Shown one piece after another: positions 27,213 to 36,390 of a stretch of 64,000 nt of DNA. Source of the stretch: HK1 sp965221725. GTDB taxonomy: Bacteria > Pseudomonadota > Gammaproteobacteria > HK1. The position numbers were made by a program, and so were the translations under genes. The stretch is from contig OZ244909.1 of assembly GCA_965221725.1 (NCBI GenBank), positions 3,596,001 through 3,660,000 of the forward strand, in the 5' to 3' direction. The notes under the pieces were generated by a model. The model was not told the origin of the DNA and made no database searches. It was given only the letters and a program-made list of their open reading frames with translations. Every line of letters starts with the position of its first letter. The first letter of the stretch is position 1.

Positions 27213-27701
27213 ATGAGCAAGATTCGACACTACGCACGCAGCTTCCTGCTGCTGGAGTTGCTGCAGGGGCTGCGGCTCACTCTGCGGTACCTGGTGAGTG
27301 AGAAGTTCACGGTTCAGTACCCGGAGCAGAAGACGCCCAAGTCACCGCGTTTCCGCGGACTTCATGCATTGCGCCGCTACCCGAACGGGGAGGAGCGCTG
27401 CATCGCCTGCAAGCTCTGCGAGGCGGTGTGTCCGGCGCTCGCCATCACCATCGATTCCGAGCGGCGGGCCGACGGCACCCGCCGCACCACCCGCTACGAC
27501 ATCGATCTCTTCAAGTGCATCTTCTGCGGCTTCTGCGAGGAGTCCTGCCCCGTCGACTCCATCGTGGAGACGCGCATTCACGAGTACCACTTCGAGAAGC
27601 GGGGCCAGAACGTCATGACCAAGGACAAGCTGCTCGCCATCGGCGATGCCTACGAGAAGGAGATCGCGGCGGACCGTCTCACGGATTCGCTCTACCGCTG
27701 A
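27213..27701 (+). CDS. nuoI: NADH-quinone oxidoreductase subunit I
   Basis: Ferredoxin-like subunit with two [4Fe-4S] clusters (N6a/N6b) leading to NuoB. 162 aa from ATG 27213. Both motifs are intact: CIACKLCEAVCP and CIFCGFCEESCP. An N-terminal amphipathic segment SFLLLELLQGLRLTLRYL anchors it. A 230-base gap follows before nuoJ. Confidence 0.97.
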   Translation: MSKIRHYARSFLLLELLQGLRLTLRYLVSEKFTVQYPEQKTPKSPRFRGLHALRRYPNGEERCIACKLCEAVCPALAITIDSERRADGTRRTTRYDIDLFKCIFCGFCEESCPVDSIVETRIHEYHFEKRGQNVMTKDKLLAIGDAYEKEIAADRLTDSLYR

Positions 27702-27931
27702 CGGCTCGACCCCGACGGTTCAATGCTGATGCCATCTCCCGATCGGTCGACGAGCAAGCGTCCCGGAATCCACCGGCGGTCAGCAATTCTCGCCGGGTCG
27801 GAACATGCGCTGGAAATCGCCCCGAACGGACGCTCCGGAGGACCGAATCTCGCCGCTACCGCACCGCATGACAGCCCGGGGGGGCGACGGCGGGAGTCGC
27901 TGACCGGCGGTAGCCGAGCCCGGATGCCCTG
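27702..27931 (+). other. nuoI-nuoJ intergenic gap, no supported gene
   Basis: This 230-base gap is out of keeping with the tight spacing elsewhere in the operon. A 69-codon frame (27723-27932) ends overlapping the nuoJ start, but its Arg/Ser/Gly/Pro-rich product looks like chance GC-rich coding and has no motif. I see no convincing promoter, terminator or repeat. Confidence 0.5.
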
Positions 27932-28549
27932 ATGTTCGTCCAGATCGTCTTCTACTTCCTGGCCGCAGTTCTGGTGGGCGCGGCGGTCATGGTGATCACC
28001 GCGCGCAATCCCGTGCATGCGGCGCTGTTTCTCGTGCTCGCGTTCTTCACCAGCGCCGGTATCTGGTTGCTGCTCGAGGCGGAATTCCTCGCCATCGTTC
28101 TGGTGCTGGTCTACGTCGGGGCGGTGATGGTGCTCTTCCTGTTTGTGGTGATGATGCTCGACATCAATCTCGCGCCCCTGCGGGAAGGGTTCATCCGCTA
28201 CCTCCCGGTGGGGGCCGCAGTGGCGGCGATTGTCGTGGTCGAGCTCGCCCTGGTCATCGGAGTGTCGGACTTCGGTCTCGAATCGATGCCGCCGCCGCCC
28301 GCGCATCCGGCGGACTACAGCAACACCAGAGAGCTGGGCAAGCTGCTCTATACCGTCTACGTGTACCCGTTCGAGCTGGCGGGCGCGATCCTGCTCGTCG
28401 CCATCATCGCGGCCATCGCGCTCACCATGCGGCGCCGGACCGATGTGAAGACCCAGGATCCGAGCCGGCAGGTCGAGGTCCGGCGCGGAGACCGCATCCG
28501 CATCGTGCGGATGCCGGCTGAGCCGCGCGAGCGGGTGGAGCGCCCGTGA
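27932..28549 (+). CDS. nuoJ: NADH-quinone oxidoreductase subunit J
   Basis: Membrane subunit with the helix that drives the proton channels' coupling. 205 aa, five hydrophobic segments (e.g. FVQIVFYFLAAVLVGAAVMV; FLAIVLVLVYVGAVMVLFLF). TARNPVHAALFLVLAFF and YVGAVMVLFLFVVMMLDI are family-conserved. The C-terminal tail is basic. The stop overlaps the GTG start of nuoK. Confidence 0.95.
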   Translation: MFVQIVFYFLAAVLVGAAVMVITARNPVHAALFLVLAFFTSAGIWLLLEAEFLAIVLVLVYVGAVMVLFLFVVMMLDINLAPLREGFIRYLPVGAAVAAIVVVELALVIGVSDFGLESMPPPPAHPADYSNTRELGKLLYTVYVYPFELAGAILLVAIIAAIALTMRRRTDVKTQDPSRQVEVRRGDRIRIVRMPAEPRERVERP

Positions 28550-28851
28550 TTCCACTCACGCACTTCATCGTGCTGGGGGCGATCCTGTTCTGCCTCAGCA
28601 TGGCCGGCATCTTCCTCAACCGGAAGAACGTGATCATCCTGCTCATGTCGATCGAGCTGATGCTGCTCTCGGTGAATCTCAATTTTGTCGCGTTCTCCAG
28701 ATTCCTCGCAGACCCTGCGGGGCAGGTGTTCGTGTTCTTCATCCTGACCGTGGCGGCGGCGGAAGCGGCCATCGGCCTCGCGATCCTTGTGGTGCTCTTC
28801 CGCCGCCGGCAGACGATCAATGTCGCCGATCTGGACGCCACCAGCGGATAG
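28546..28851 (+). CDS. nuoK: NADH-quinone oxidoreductase subunit K
   Basis: Small antiporter-related membrane subunit. 101 aa, three helices, with the conserved membrane glutamates in LLMSIELMLLSVNLNF and FFILTVAAAEAAIGLAILV. Starts with GTG overlapping the nuoJ stop (GTGA). Confidence 0.96.
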   Translation: MIPLTHFIVLGAILFCLSMAGIFLNRKNVIILLMSIELMLLSVNLNFVAFSRFLADPAGQVFVFFILTVAAAEAAIGLAILVVLFRRRQTINVADLDATSG

Positions 28852-28875
28852 GGCCGGGGAGAGAGGGCGCGACCG

Positions 28876-30837
28876 ATGATGTTTCAGGTGTACTTGTGCA
28901 TCGTGCTTGCCCCGCTCGTCGGCGCGATCGTGGCGGGGTTGTTCGGCCGCGCCATCGGACGGGCGGGCGCCCACCGGGTGACGATCGGCGCGGTGGCGAT
29001 CTCCGCCGTGCTCTCGGCTTTCGCGTACTGGGACGTGGTGGTGGCCGGCAACCCCGCGTTCGACGGCACGGTCTATACGTGGGGGATCGTCGGCGACCTG
29101 GAGATCGCGGTCGGCTTTCTCGTCGACGAGCTGAGCGCGACGATGATGGTGGTCGTCACCTTCGTCTCGCTTATGGTGCACATCTACACCATCGGCTACA
29201 TGCGCGACGACCCGGGGTACCAGCGGTTCTTCAGCTACATCTCGCTGTTCACCTTCGCGATGCTCGTGCTCGTGATGTCGAACAACTTCATGCAGCTCTT
29301 CTTCGGCTGGGAGGCGGTCGGCGTCGTCTCCTACCTCCTGATCGGCTTCTGGTTCGACCGGGAGTCCGCGATCCGGGCCAACCTCAAGGCGTTCCTCGTC
29401 AACCGGGTGGGGGATCTCGGGTTCCTGATCGGCATCGCGTGCCTGTTCATGTACACGGGCTCGCTCCAGTACGCCGAGGTCTTCGATGCCGCGCCGGGGA
29501 TCGTCGAATTGACGATGCCCGGGCCGTGGGGGGCGCAGTGGTCGGTGCTGACCTTCGCCTGCATCTGTCTGTTCATCGGGGCGATGGGCAAGTCCGCACA
29601 GTTCCCGCTGCATGTGTGGCTGCCGGACTCGATGGAAGGACCGACTCCGATCTCGGCCCTCATCCACGCCGCCACCATGGTGACGGCCGGGATCTTCATG
29701 GTGGCGCGCATGTCGCCGCTGTTCGAGCACTCGGAGACCGCGCTGAGCGTGGTGCTGGTGATCGGTGCGATCACCGCCCTGTTCATGGGCCTGCTCGGCC
29801 TCGTCGCGCACGACATCAAGCGCGTGGTGGCGTACTCCACGCTCTCCCAGCTCGGCTACATGACGGTGGGTCTCGGTGCCTCCGCCTACGCCGCGAGCAT
29901 CTTCCACCTCGGGACCCACGCGTTCTTCAAGGCGCTGCTGTTCCTCGCCGCCGGTTCCGTCATCATCGCCATGCACCACGAGCAGGACATGCGCAGGATG
30001 GGGGGGTTGCGCAAGTACCTGCCGGTCACCTGGATCACCTCGCTCATCGGCACCCTGGCCCTCATCGGCACCCCCGGGTTCGCCGGTTTCTTCTCCAAGG
30101 AGTCGATCATCGAAGCAGTGCACCACTCGACCCTGCCGGGGGCGGGGTTCGCCTGGTTGTGTGTGTTGTCCGGTGTGTTCGTCACCGCGCTCTACAGCTT
30201 CCGCATGTACTTCCTTGTCTTCCACGGCGCCGAGCGCATGGACGAGCACACGCGCGAGCACCTGCATGAGCCCCCGGCGGTGGTGACGGTGCCGCTCGTC
30301 CTGCTCGCGATCCCGTCCGTGGCGGTGGGCTGGCTCTTCGTGGAGCCGATGCTCTACGGATCCCACTTCGGCGAGAGCATCCATGTCGACGCCGGGCACG
30401 ACGTTCTCGCGGTGATGGCCGCTTCCTGGCACGGAGCGGCCGCGATGGTTACGCACGCCTTCGTCACCGCTCCCTTCTGGCTTGCCCTCGGCGGATTCGT
30501 GGTCGCCTGGTTCCTCTGGTTCCTGCGCCCCGACATCCCGGCGCGCATCGCGCGGGCGTTCGGCGCGGTGCACACGGTGCTCACCCGCAAGTACTACTTC
30601 GACGATCTGTACGAGTCGGTGCTCGCTGCGTTCGGGCGTGGCGTCGGCAGCGGGTTGTGGCGGGTGGGCGACATGCGGTTCATCGACGGACTCATGGTCA
30701 ACGGCAGCGCCCGAGGCGTCGGATGGCTCTCCAGCGTGGTGCGGCGGATTCAGACCGGACTGCTGTACCACTATGCGTTCGCGATGATCCTCGGGCTTCT
30801 CCTGCTCGTGTCCCTGTTCGTGATGGTGCGGTTGTGA
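28876..30837 (+). CDS. nuoL: NADH-quinone oxidoreductase subunit L
   Basis: Largest antiporter-like proton-pumping subunit with the long lateral helix. 653 aa, many membrane helices. Conserved features: FFGWEAVGVVSYLLIGFWF, GAMGKSAQFPLHVWLPDSME, PTPISALIHAATMVTAG, HDIKRVVAYSTLSQLGYM and THAFFKALLFLAAGSVI (essential Lys/His/Glu residues). Two adjacent ATGs start the frame. Standard order nuoK-L-M-N. Confidence 0.97.
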   Translation: MMFQVYLCIVLAPLVGAIVAGLFGRAIGRAGAHRVTIGAVAISAVLSAFAYWDVVVAGNPAFDGTVYTWGIVGDLEIAVGFLVDELSATMMVVVTFVSLMVHIYTIGYMRDDPGYQRFFSYISLFTFAMLVLVMSNNFMQLFFGWEAVGVVSYLLIGFWFDRESAIRANLKAFLVNRVGDLGFLIGIACLFMYTGSLQYAEVFDAAPGIVELTMPGPWGAQWSVLTFACICLFIGAMGKSAQFPLHVWLPDSMEGPTPISALIHAATMVTAGIFMVARMSPLFEHSETALSVVLVIGAITALFMGLLGLVAHDIKRVVAYSTLSQLGYMTVGLGASAYAASIFHLGTHAFFKALLFLAAGSVIIAMHHEQDMRRMGGLRKYLPVTWITSLIGTLALIGTPGFAGFFSKESIIEAVHHSTLPGAGFAWLCVLSGVFVTALYSFRMYFLVFHGAERMDEHTREHLHEPPAVVTVPLVLLAIPSVAVGWLFVEPMLYGSHFGESIHVDAGHDVLAVMAASWHGAAAMVTHAFVTAPFWLALGGFVVAWFLWFLRPDIPARIARAFGAVHTVLTRKYYFDDLYESVLAAFGRGVGSGLWRVGDMRFIDGLMVNGSARGVGWLSSVVRRIQTGLLYHYAFAMILGLLLLVSLFVMVRL

Positions 30838-30874
30838 CGGAGCGGTTCGGACCGACAGAGAGACTTGCGGCGCG

Positions 30875-32386
30875 ATGACCGGTCTTCCGCTGCTCAGCCT
30901 GCTGGTGTGGACGCCGATCATCGGCGGCCTGTGGGTGCTGTTCGCCGGTGCGGGCCGCGGGCCCTCGATCGTTCGCGCGGTGGCGCTGGTGGTCTCGCTC
31001 GCCACGTTCGTGCTGTCGATCTTGCTGTGGGCCGGGTTCGACGCGAGCACGCACGAGATGCAGTTCGTCGAGCGCGCGGTCTGGATCTCCGCCTTCGACA
31101 TCCACTACCACCTCGGAGTGGACGGCATCTCGCTCCCGCTCGTGCTCCTGACCACGCTGATGACGGTGCTGGTGGTGCTCGCCGGATGGGCGGTCATCGA
31201 GTACCGCCCTGCGCATTACATGGCCGCCTTCCTCATCCAGGAGGGGCTGATGGTGGGCGCGTTCTCGGCGCTCGACTCGATCCTGTTCTACGTTTTCTGG
31301 GAGGCGCTGCTCATCCCGATGTTCCTCATCATCGGGATCTGGGGCGGGCCTCGGCGCATCTACGCCACCGTCAAGTTCTTCCTCTACACCTTCTTCGGTT
31401 CGGTGCTGATGCTGGTGGCGCTGCTCTACCTCTACTCCGAGGCGGACTCGTTCGCGATCCTCGATCTGCACCACGTGCCGCTCGGGCTTACCGCGCAGGT
31501 GCTGGTCTTCATCGCGTTCCTGGTGGCGTTCGCGGTGAAGGTGCCCATGTGGCCGGTGCACACCTGGCTGCCCGATGCGCACGTGGAGGCGCCGACCGGT
31601 GGATCGGTGATCCTCGCCGCCATCATGCTGAAGCTCGGCGGCTACGGATTCGTCCGGCTCAGCATGCCGATCGCGCCGGATGCCAGCGCGGAGCTTGCAA
31701 TGTTCATGATCGCGCTCTCGCTGGTGGCCATCGTGTACGTCGGTTTCGTCGCCCTCGTCCAGCCCGACATGAAGAAGCTGATCGCGTACTCGTCGGTCTC
31801 CCACATGGGGTTCGTTACCCTCGGCTTCTTCATCGCGTTCTCCCTCATGGAGGCGGGCGACGCGACGAGCGCCGCGCTGGGGGTGGAGGGCGCCCTGGTG
31901 CAGATGATCTCCCACGGGTTCATCTCCGGCGCGCTCTTCCTCTGCGTGGGTGTCATGTACGACCGTCTCCACAGTCGCATGATTGGAGACTACGGGGGGG
32001 TTGCGCACCCGATGCCCATCTTTGCCGCGTTCATGATGCTGTTCTCGCTCGCGAACTCGGGCCTGCCGGGAACCTCGGGGTTCGTCGGCGAGTTCATGGT
32101 CATTCTTGCGAGCTTCAAGGCCGGGGTGTGGATCGCGGTGCTCGCCGCGACAACGCTGGTGCTGGGAGCTGCGTACACTCTGTGGATGTACAAGCGGGTC
32201 GTCTACGGGCCGGTCGCCAACGATGGCGTCGCCGCGCTGTCCGACATCGGGCGGCGCGAGTGCGCGATCCTCGGGGCGCTCGCGGTGATGGTGCTTCTGT
32301 TCGGGCTGTGGCCGGCGCCGCTGCTGGAGGTGATGGGGCCGAGCGTCGAACACCTGCTGGAGCATCTGGCGAGGTCGAAGCTGTGA
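30875..32386 (+). CDS. nuoM: NADH-quinone oxidoreductase subunit M
   Basis: Second antiporter-like proton-pumping subunit. 503 aa, about 14 membrane helices. YHLGVDGISLPLVLLTTLM, FYVFWEALLIPMFLIIG (essential Glu), VKVPMWPVHTWLPDAHVEAP and MKKLIAYSSVSHMGFVTLG are diagnostic. It lies 37 bases after nuoL. Confidence 0.97.
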   Translation: MTGLPLLSLLVWTPIIGGLWVLFAGAGRGPSIVRAVALVVSLATFVLSILLWAGFDASTHEMQFVERAVWISAFDIHYHLGVDGISLPLVLLTTLMTVLVVLAGWAVIEYRPAHYMAAFLIQEGLMVGAFSALDSILFYVFWEALLIPMFLIIGIWGGPRRIYATVKFFLYTFFGSVLMLVALLYLYSEADSFAILDLHHVPLGLTAQVLVFIAFLVAFAVKVPMWPVHTWLPDAHVEAPTGGSVILAAIMLKLGGYGFVRLSMPIAPDASAELAMFMIALSLVAIVYVGFVALVQPDMKKLIAYSSVSHMGFVTLGFFIAFSLMEAGDATSAALGVEGALVQMISHGFISGALFLCVGVMYDRLHSRMIGDYGGVAHPMPIFAAFMMLFSLANSGLPGTSGFVGEFMVILASFKAGVWIAVLAATTLVLGAAYTLWMYKRVVYGPVANDGVAALSDIGRRECAILGALAVMVLLFGLWPAPLLEVMGPSVEHLLEHLARSKL

Positions 32387-32500
32387 GCGTACCGGCATGA
32401 TGACCCGGAAATCGGACTCCCCATCCATGAGAACGCATGCGCCGCGCGGAGGCTTCGTTCATGAATTTTCGGTTGTGGCGCCGGCCCGGGAGGTCGCCCG

Positions 32501-33949
32501 ATGACGCCTGCCGCCTTCACCGCCCCCGACCTGCTGCTCGCGTCGGCGGAGATCCTGCTCCTCGGCATGGCGTGCGTGGTGCTGCTCGTGGACATCTGGC
32601 TGCCGGATCGGTACCGGCGGCTGACCTGCCAGCTCGCGCAGGCATCGCTGGCCGGTGCGTTGATTGTGGTGCTCGCGACGTTTCCCGAGGCGCGCACCAC
32701 CACCTTCGCCGGCACCTTCGTGATCGATCCGATGGGTGCAGTGCTCAAGGCATTTCTCCTTGTCGTCAGCGGCTTCGGCTTCTTCTACGCGCGGGTTCAC
32801 CTGGAGCGGTGCGGCACGATGCGGGGCGAGTACTTCGTGCTGGGACTGTTCGCGGTACTGGGGATGATGGTGCTCGTCTCCGCCGGGAGCTTCCTGACCC
32901 TGTACCTGGGGCTGGAGCTGCTCTCGCTCTCGCTCTACGCGATGGTCGCGCTCGACCGCGACTCGACCCCGGGCTGCGAGGCGGCGATGAAGTACTTCGT
33001 GCTCGGCGCACTCGCCTCCGGCATGCTGCTCTACGGCATCTCGATGATCTACGGCAGCACCGGCAACCTCGATCTCGCCGCTGTCGGGGCGTCGATCTCC
33101 GCCCCCGGCGACATGCGGCTCACCCTGGTGCTCGGGCTCGTGTTCGTGGTGGTCGGGGTCGCGTTCAAGCTCGGAGCGGTGCCCTTTCACATGTGGGTGC
33201 CGGACGTGTACGAAGGCGCGCCCACCCCGGTCACCCTGTTCATCGCCACCGCGCCCAAGATCGCCGCGTTCGGCATGCTCATGCGGGCGCTCGTCGACGG
33301 GCTCGGCGGGCTGGTCGCGGACTGGTCGCAGATGCTCGTGGTGCTCGCGGTGCTGTCGATGGCCGCCGGCAACGTCATCGCCATTGCCCAGACCAACATC
33401 AAGCGCATGCTCGCCTACTCGGCGATCGCGCACGTCGGCTTCGTCTTCGTCGGGATGGCATCCGGTACGCCGGACGGATACGCGGCGTCGATGTTCTATG
33501 TCCTGACCTACGCGCTGATGGCGCTCGGTGGGTTCGCCATGGTGATCTGGCTCGGACGGGCGGGACACGAGGCGGATCGGCTGGACGACTTCCGGGGCCT
33601 GAACGATCGCAACCCCTGGTTCGCGTTCATGACGCTGATCCTGATGCTGTCCATGGCGGGGGTGCCGCCGTTCGTCGGCTTCTGGGCGAAGTGGTCGGTG
33701 CTGCGCGAGGCGGTCGACGCCGGCATGATCTGGCTGGCGGTGGCGGCGGTGCTGTTCTCGGTCGTCGGCCTGTTCTACTACCTGCGGGTGGTTCGGCTCA
33801 TGTACTTCGAGTCCCCGCGCGACGCCAGGCCGGTGACGGCGTTCGCCGACATGAAAGTGGTGGTGAGCACGAACGCGCTGGCGATTCTTGTGCTCGGCGT
33901 CTATCCGGGCGCCCTCCTCGATCTCTGCGAGGCGGTCATCGGAACCTGA
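32501..33949 (+). CDS. nuoN: NADH-quinone oxidoreductase subunit N
   Basis: Third antiporter-like subunit and last gene of the complex I operon. 482 aa. TLYLGLELLSLSLYAMVAL, FKLGAVPFHMWVPDVYEGAP, IKRMLAYSAIAHVGFVFVG and LSMAGVPPFVGFWAKW fit NuoN. A 114-base spacer separates it from nuoM. The last 49 bases overlap the 3' end of psd on the other strand, leaving no room for a terminator between the two genes. Confidence 0.97.
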   Translation: MTPAAFTAPDLLLASAEILLLGMACVVLLVDIWLPDRYRRLTCQLAQASLAGALIVVLATFPEARTTTFAGTFVIDPMGAVLKAFLLVVSGFGFFYARVHLERCGTMRGEYFVLGLFAVLGMMVLVSAGSFLTLYLGLELLSLSLYAMVALDRDSTPGCEAAMKYFVLGALASGMLLYGISMIYGSTGNLDLAAVGASISAPGDMRLTLVLGLVFVVVGVAFKLGAVPFHMWVPDVYEGAPTPVTLFIATAPKIAAFGMLMRALVDGLGGLVADWSQMLVVLAVLSMAAGNVIAIAQTNIKRMLAYSAIAHVGFVFVGMASGTPDGYAASMFYVLTYALMALGGFAMVIWLGRAGHEADRLDDFRGLNDRNPWFAFMTLILMLSMAGVPPFVGFWAKWSVLREAVDAGMIWLAVAAVLFSVVGLFYYLRVVRLMYFESPRDARPVTAFADMKVVVSTNALAILVLGVYPGALLDLCEAVIGT

Positions 33950-34851
33950 CTCCGTATCTCCCCGATGCGCCGGCCCGTCTCCACCGAAGCGCCTTGCTCA
34001 AGCCACGATGACCACTCGACCGCCGGGTTCGCCATCATCGCGATCACCGTCGAGCCCATGTTGAACCGGCCCAGCTCGCGGCCCTGCTCCAGCACGATCT
34101 TCCGATCGTCGTAGCGTTCGATGAGCGCTTCGCGGCGGCGCGGCGGGGTCACCACACCGCACCACGCAAGCTCGATGCACCCGACGAAGACCGCTCCGAC
34201 CATGGTGATCGCGAGCGGCCCGAGATCGGTGTCGAAGAACGAGACGACCCGCTCGTTGCGGGCGAACAGCCCGTCGATCGCGTCGACGGTGGCCGGATTC
34301 ACGCTGAACAGCTCGCCTGGCACGTACACCATGGAGCGGAGGCGGCCGGTGATCGGCATATGCACTCGATGATAGTCGCGCGGCGCCAGGTAAATGGTCG
34401 CGAACCGTCCGTCCCGGAACTCGGCCGCAGCGTGTTCATCGCCTCCGAAGAGCGCCTGGAGTCCGTAGGTGTGGTTCTTGGCGTGAACGACAGTGTGGCC
34501 GCGCATCGAGCCCACGGCGGCGACGGTGCCGTCGGCCGGCGCGACAACGGTGCCGGGCCCGCCCTCCAGCGGTCTTGCGCCGGGGATCAGCGCGCGGGTG
34601 AAGAACGCGTTGAAGTGCGGATAGGACGCGGGAGCCGGGTCCGCGACGACGCTCATGTCCACATCGTACCTGCGGATGAACCAGCGGATCTGCCAGTTCT
34701 TCCACGGCGCGAACTGCAAGCGAGTCGCACGCAGCATCATCCACGACAGCAGGTGCTTCGGATAGAGTCGCTGACACACTCCGGCGAGGTGGCCGGCATC
34801 GCGCACCACCCGGCCGCGTTCCGTCGCTGGAATGACACGTCGGCGGATCAT
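33901..34851 (-). CDS. psd: Phosphatidylserine decarboxylase proenzyme
   Basis: Makes phosphatidylethanolamine; the proenzyme self-cleaves to give a pyruvoyl group. 316 aa, similar to E. coli's 322. FNAFFTRALIPGARPL, VVAPADGTVAAVG and YLAPRDYHRVHMPITG match the family. The self-cleavage site reads MGST (in GRFNMGSTVIAMM), where LGST is the usual form; the Gly-Ser pair that matters is kept. Convergent with and overlapping nuoN by 49 bases. Two tRNA genes stand upstream on the same strand and may be co-transcribed. Confidence 0.95.
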   Translation of the reverse strand: MIRRRVIPATERGRVVRDAGHLAGVCQRLYPKHLLSWMMLRATRLQFAPWKNWQIRWFIRRYDVDMSVVADPAPASYPHFNAFFTRALIPGARPLEGGPGTVVAPADGTVAAVGSMRGHTVVHAKNHTYGLQALFGGDEHAAAEFRDGRFATIYLAPRDYHRVHMPITGRLRSMVYVPGELFSVNPATVDAIDGLFARNERVVSFFDTDLGPLAITMVGAVFVGCIELAWCGVVTPPRRREALIERYDDRKIVLEQGRELGRFNMGSTVIAMMANPAVEWSSWLEQGASVETGRRIGEIRSQVPMTASQRSRRAPG

Positions 34852-34926
34852 GTACTCGGGGGCGCCGGCCTGCTGATTCCGAGGAGTTCGGGGTTCACGG
34901 CACGCACCGTTCGGTTCTTGCCGATC

Positions 34927-35003
34927 TGGTGCCCCGGACAGGATTCGAACCTGTGACCTTCCGCTTAGGAGGCGGACGCTCTATCCTGCTGAGCTACCGG
35001 GGC
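34927..35003 (-). tRNA. tRNA-Arg (anticodon CCT)
   Basis: 77 nt with encoded CCA. Read on the minus strand: acceptor GCCCCGG/CCGGGGC, D arm GCTC-GAGC, anticodon stem TCCGC/GCGGA with loop CTCCTAA giving CCT, T arm ACAGG-TTCGAAT-CCTGT, discriminator A. Reads the rare codon AGG. Confidence 0.97.
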
Positions 35004-35079
35004 GTAGAGGCTGGAGGCGACCAGAAGTCCACTGCCGGGACGACGCCCCACTCCCGGGACAGCATCCCGACCGGGGAAT

Positions 35080-35155
35080 TGGTGGAGCCGATGGGGGTCG
35101 AACCCACGACCTCAGCATTGCGAACGCTGCGCTCTCCCAACTGAGCTACGGCCCC
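35080..35155 (-). tRNA. tRNA-Ala (anticodon CGC)
   Basis: 76 nt with encoded CCA. Acceptor GGGGCCG/CGGCTCC contains the G3-T70 pair that marks alanine tRNAs. Anticodon stem CAGCG/TGCTG, loop TTCGCAA, anticodon CGC, which reads GCG only. Such a dedicated isoacceptor suits a high-GC genome. A possible -10 (TACACT, minus strand, 35169-35174) stands upstream but no good -35 was found. Confidence 0.96.
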
Positions 35156-35371
35156 GGTGAGGGCGCGAAGTGTACTCGCGCCGGCCGCAGCGTACCAGCC
35201 GCTGCCGCAGCCCGGCAGCACGGTCATTCTTGCTGGTGCGGAACCCACTCTCGAAAATCGGGGTCGCCTGACACGGTGGCGGCCCGAGTTCGGCTGGAAC
35301 TGCACTGCGGGACGGCACTCCCGGAGTCGGCGGGAATGACCGTCCGCGGCAACATCCGCAGCAGGGTCCGG

Positions 35372-35401
35372 TTGCCGTCGTTCGCTCGCGGCAAGTACGA
35401 T
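35372..35401 (+). promoter_or_regulatory. Candidate promoter of the arsS cassette
   Basis: TTGCCG at 35372-35377, 18-base spacer, TACGAT at 35396-35401, about 27 bases before the chosen arsS ATG. The rest of the 272-base gap between tRNA-Ala and arsS shows nothing else I can support. Confidence 0.4.
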
Positions 35402-35427
35402 GGCGCGAATACGACGAGGTGACCAAC

Positions 35428-36390
35428 ATGCACGATGTTCTTCCACTGCTGACCGAGACGACCTTCCCGCCGGTGCGCCGAGGCCGGCTCACCACGCTGC
35501 AGGTCAACCTCGGCTACCTGTGCAACCAGTCCTGCGTGCACTGCCACGTGAACGCGGGCCCGAAGCGTCCCGAGCGGATGACGGTCCGCACCGCGCGTCA
35601 GGTCGTCGACCTGATGAGGGTGTCGGGCGCGGCGGTGCTCGACCTCACCGGCGGTGCGCCGGAGCTGAACCCGAACTTCCGGTTCCTGGTTGATGCGGCG
35701 GTGGAGCACGGGGTACGGGTCATCGATCGGTGCAACCTCACGATCCTCTTCGAACCCGGACAGGAAGACCTGGCCGAGTTCCTGGCGGACCGGCGGGTCG
35801 CGATCGTTGCATCTTTGCCCTGCTATCTCGACGAGAACGTCGACCGGCAGCGCGGCAAGGGCGTGTTCGACGCGAGCATCGAAGGGCTGCGGCGGCTCAA
35901 CGCCCTGGGCTACGGCGGGGAGGACCCCGGCCTCTCGCTCGACCTCGTCTTCAATCCCCAGGACCCCGTCCTGCCTCCCCCGCAGGCCGATCTCGAGCGC
36001 GCCTACAAGGACACGCTCGGCAGTCGGTACGGCATCCGGTTCAATCGGCTGCTCACGCTGGCCAACATGCCGATCGGGCGGTTCGGCAGCATGCTGATCT
36101 CCAAGGGTCAGTTCGAGGGTTATCTCGATGTGCTGCGGGCCGCCCACGTCGATGCGAACGTCGAACACGTCATGTGCCGGACCACTCTGAGCATCGACTG
36201 GCAGGGCTATGCCTACGACTGCGACTTCAATCAGATGCTCGGGCTGCCGATGCGGTTGAACGGTGCGCCGCGCACCCATCTCACCGACCTCCTCGGCGCT
36301 GAAGTCGAAGGACGCCCCATTGCTATCCGCGACCACTGCTTCGGCTGCACCGCGGGGCAGGGGAGCAGTTGTGGGGGAGCGCTGAGCTGA
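35428..36390 (+). CDS. arsS: ArsS-type radical SAM/Cys-rich protein (arsenosugar biosynthesis family)
   Basis: Radical S-adenosylmethionine enzyme of the family that joins dimethylarsenic to the 5'-deoxyadenosyl group in arsenosugar synthesis. 320 aa from ATG 35428, with GAGGTG six bases upstream; a GTG nine bases earlier is also in frame. The radical SAM motif is C32-x3-C36-x2-C39 (CNQSCVHCHVNAGP). LDLTGGAPELNPNFRFLV, ASLPCYLDENVDRQRGKGVF, RFNRLLTLANMPIGRFGS and the Cys-rich end CFGCTAGQGSSCGG match the family. Its gene neighbours are the two glycosyltransferase-like genes typical of these clusters. No arsM methyltransferase is in the window, so an arsenic role is a family inference. Confidence 0.85.
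   Translation: MHDVLPLLTETTFPPVRRGRLTTLQVNLGYLCNQSCVHCHVNAGPKRPERMTVRTARQVVDLMRVSGAAVLDLTGGAPELNPNFRFLVDAAVEHGVRVIDRCNLTILFEPGQEDLAEFLADRRVAIVASLPCYLDENVDRQRGKGVFDASIEGLRRLNALGYGGEDPGLSLDLVFNPQDPVLPPPQADLERAYKDTLGSRYGIRFNRLLTLANMPIGRFGSMLISKGQFEGYLDVLRAAHVDANVEHVMCRTTLSIDWQGYAYDCDFNQMLGLPMRLNGAPRTHLTDLLGAEVEGRPIAIRDHCFGCTAGQGSSCGGALS

Noticed and set aside
27723..27932. 69-codon frame ending at the nuoJ start
   Set aside because: No motif, no ribosome-binding site, biased composition; more likely chance than a new complex I subunit.
28357..31101. 914-codon open frame antisense to nuoJ-nuoM
   Set aside because: Low-complexity His/Asp/Glu/Arg-rich product with no motif; mirrors the conserved membrane proteins on the plus strand.
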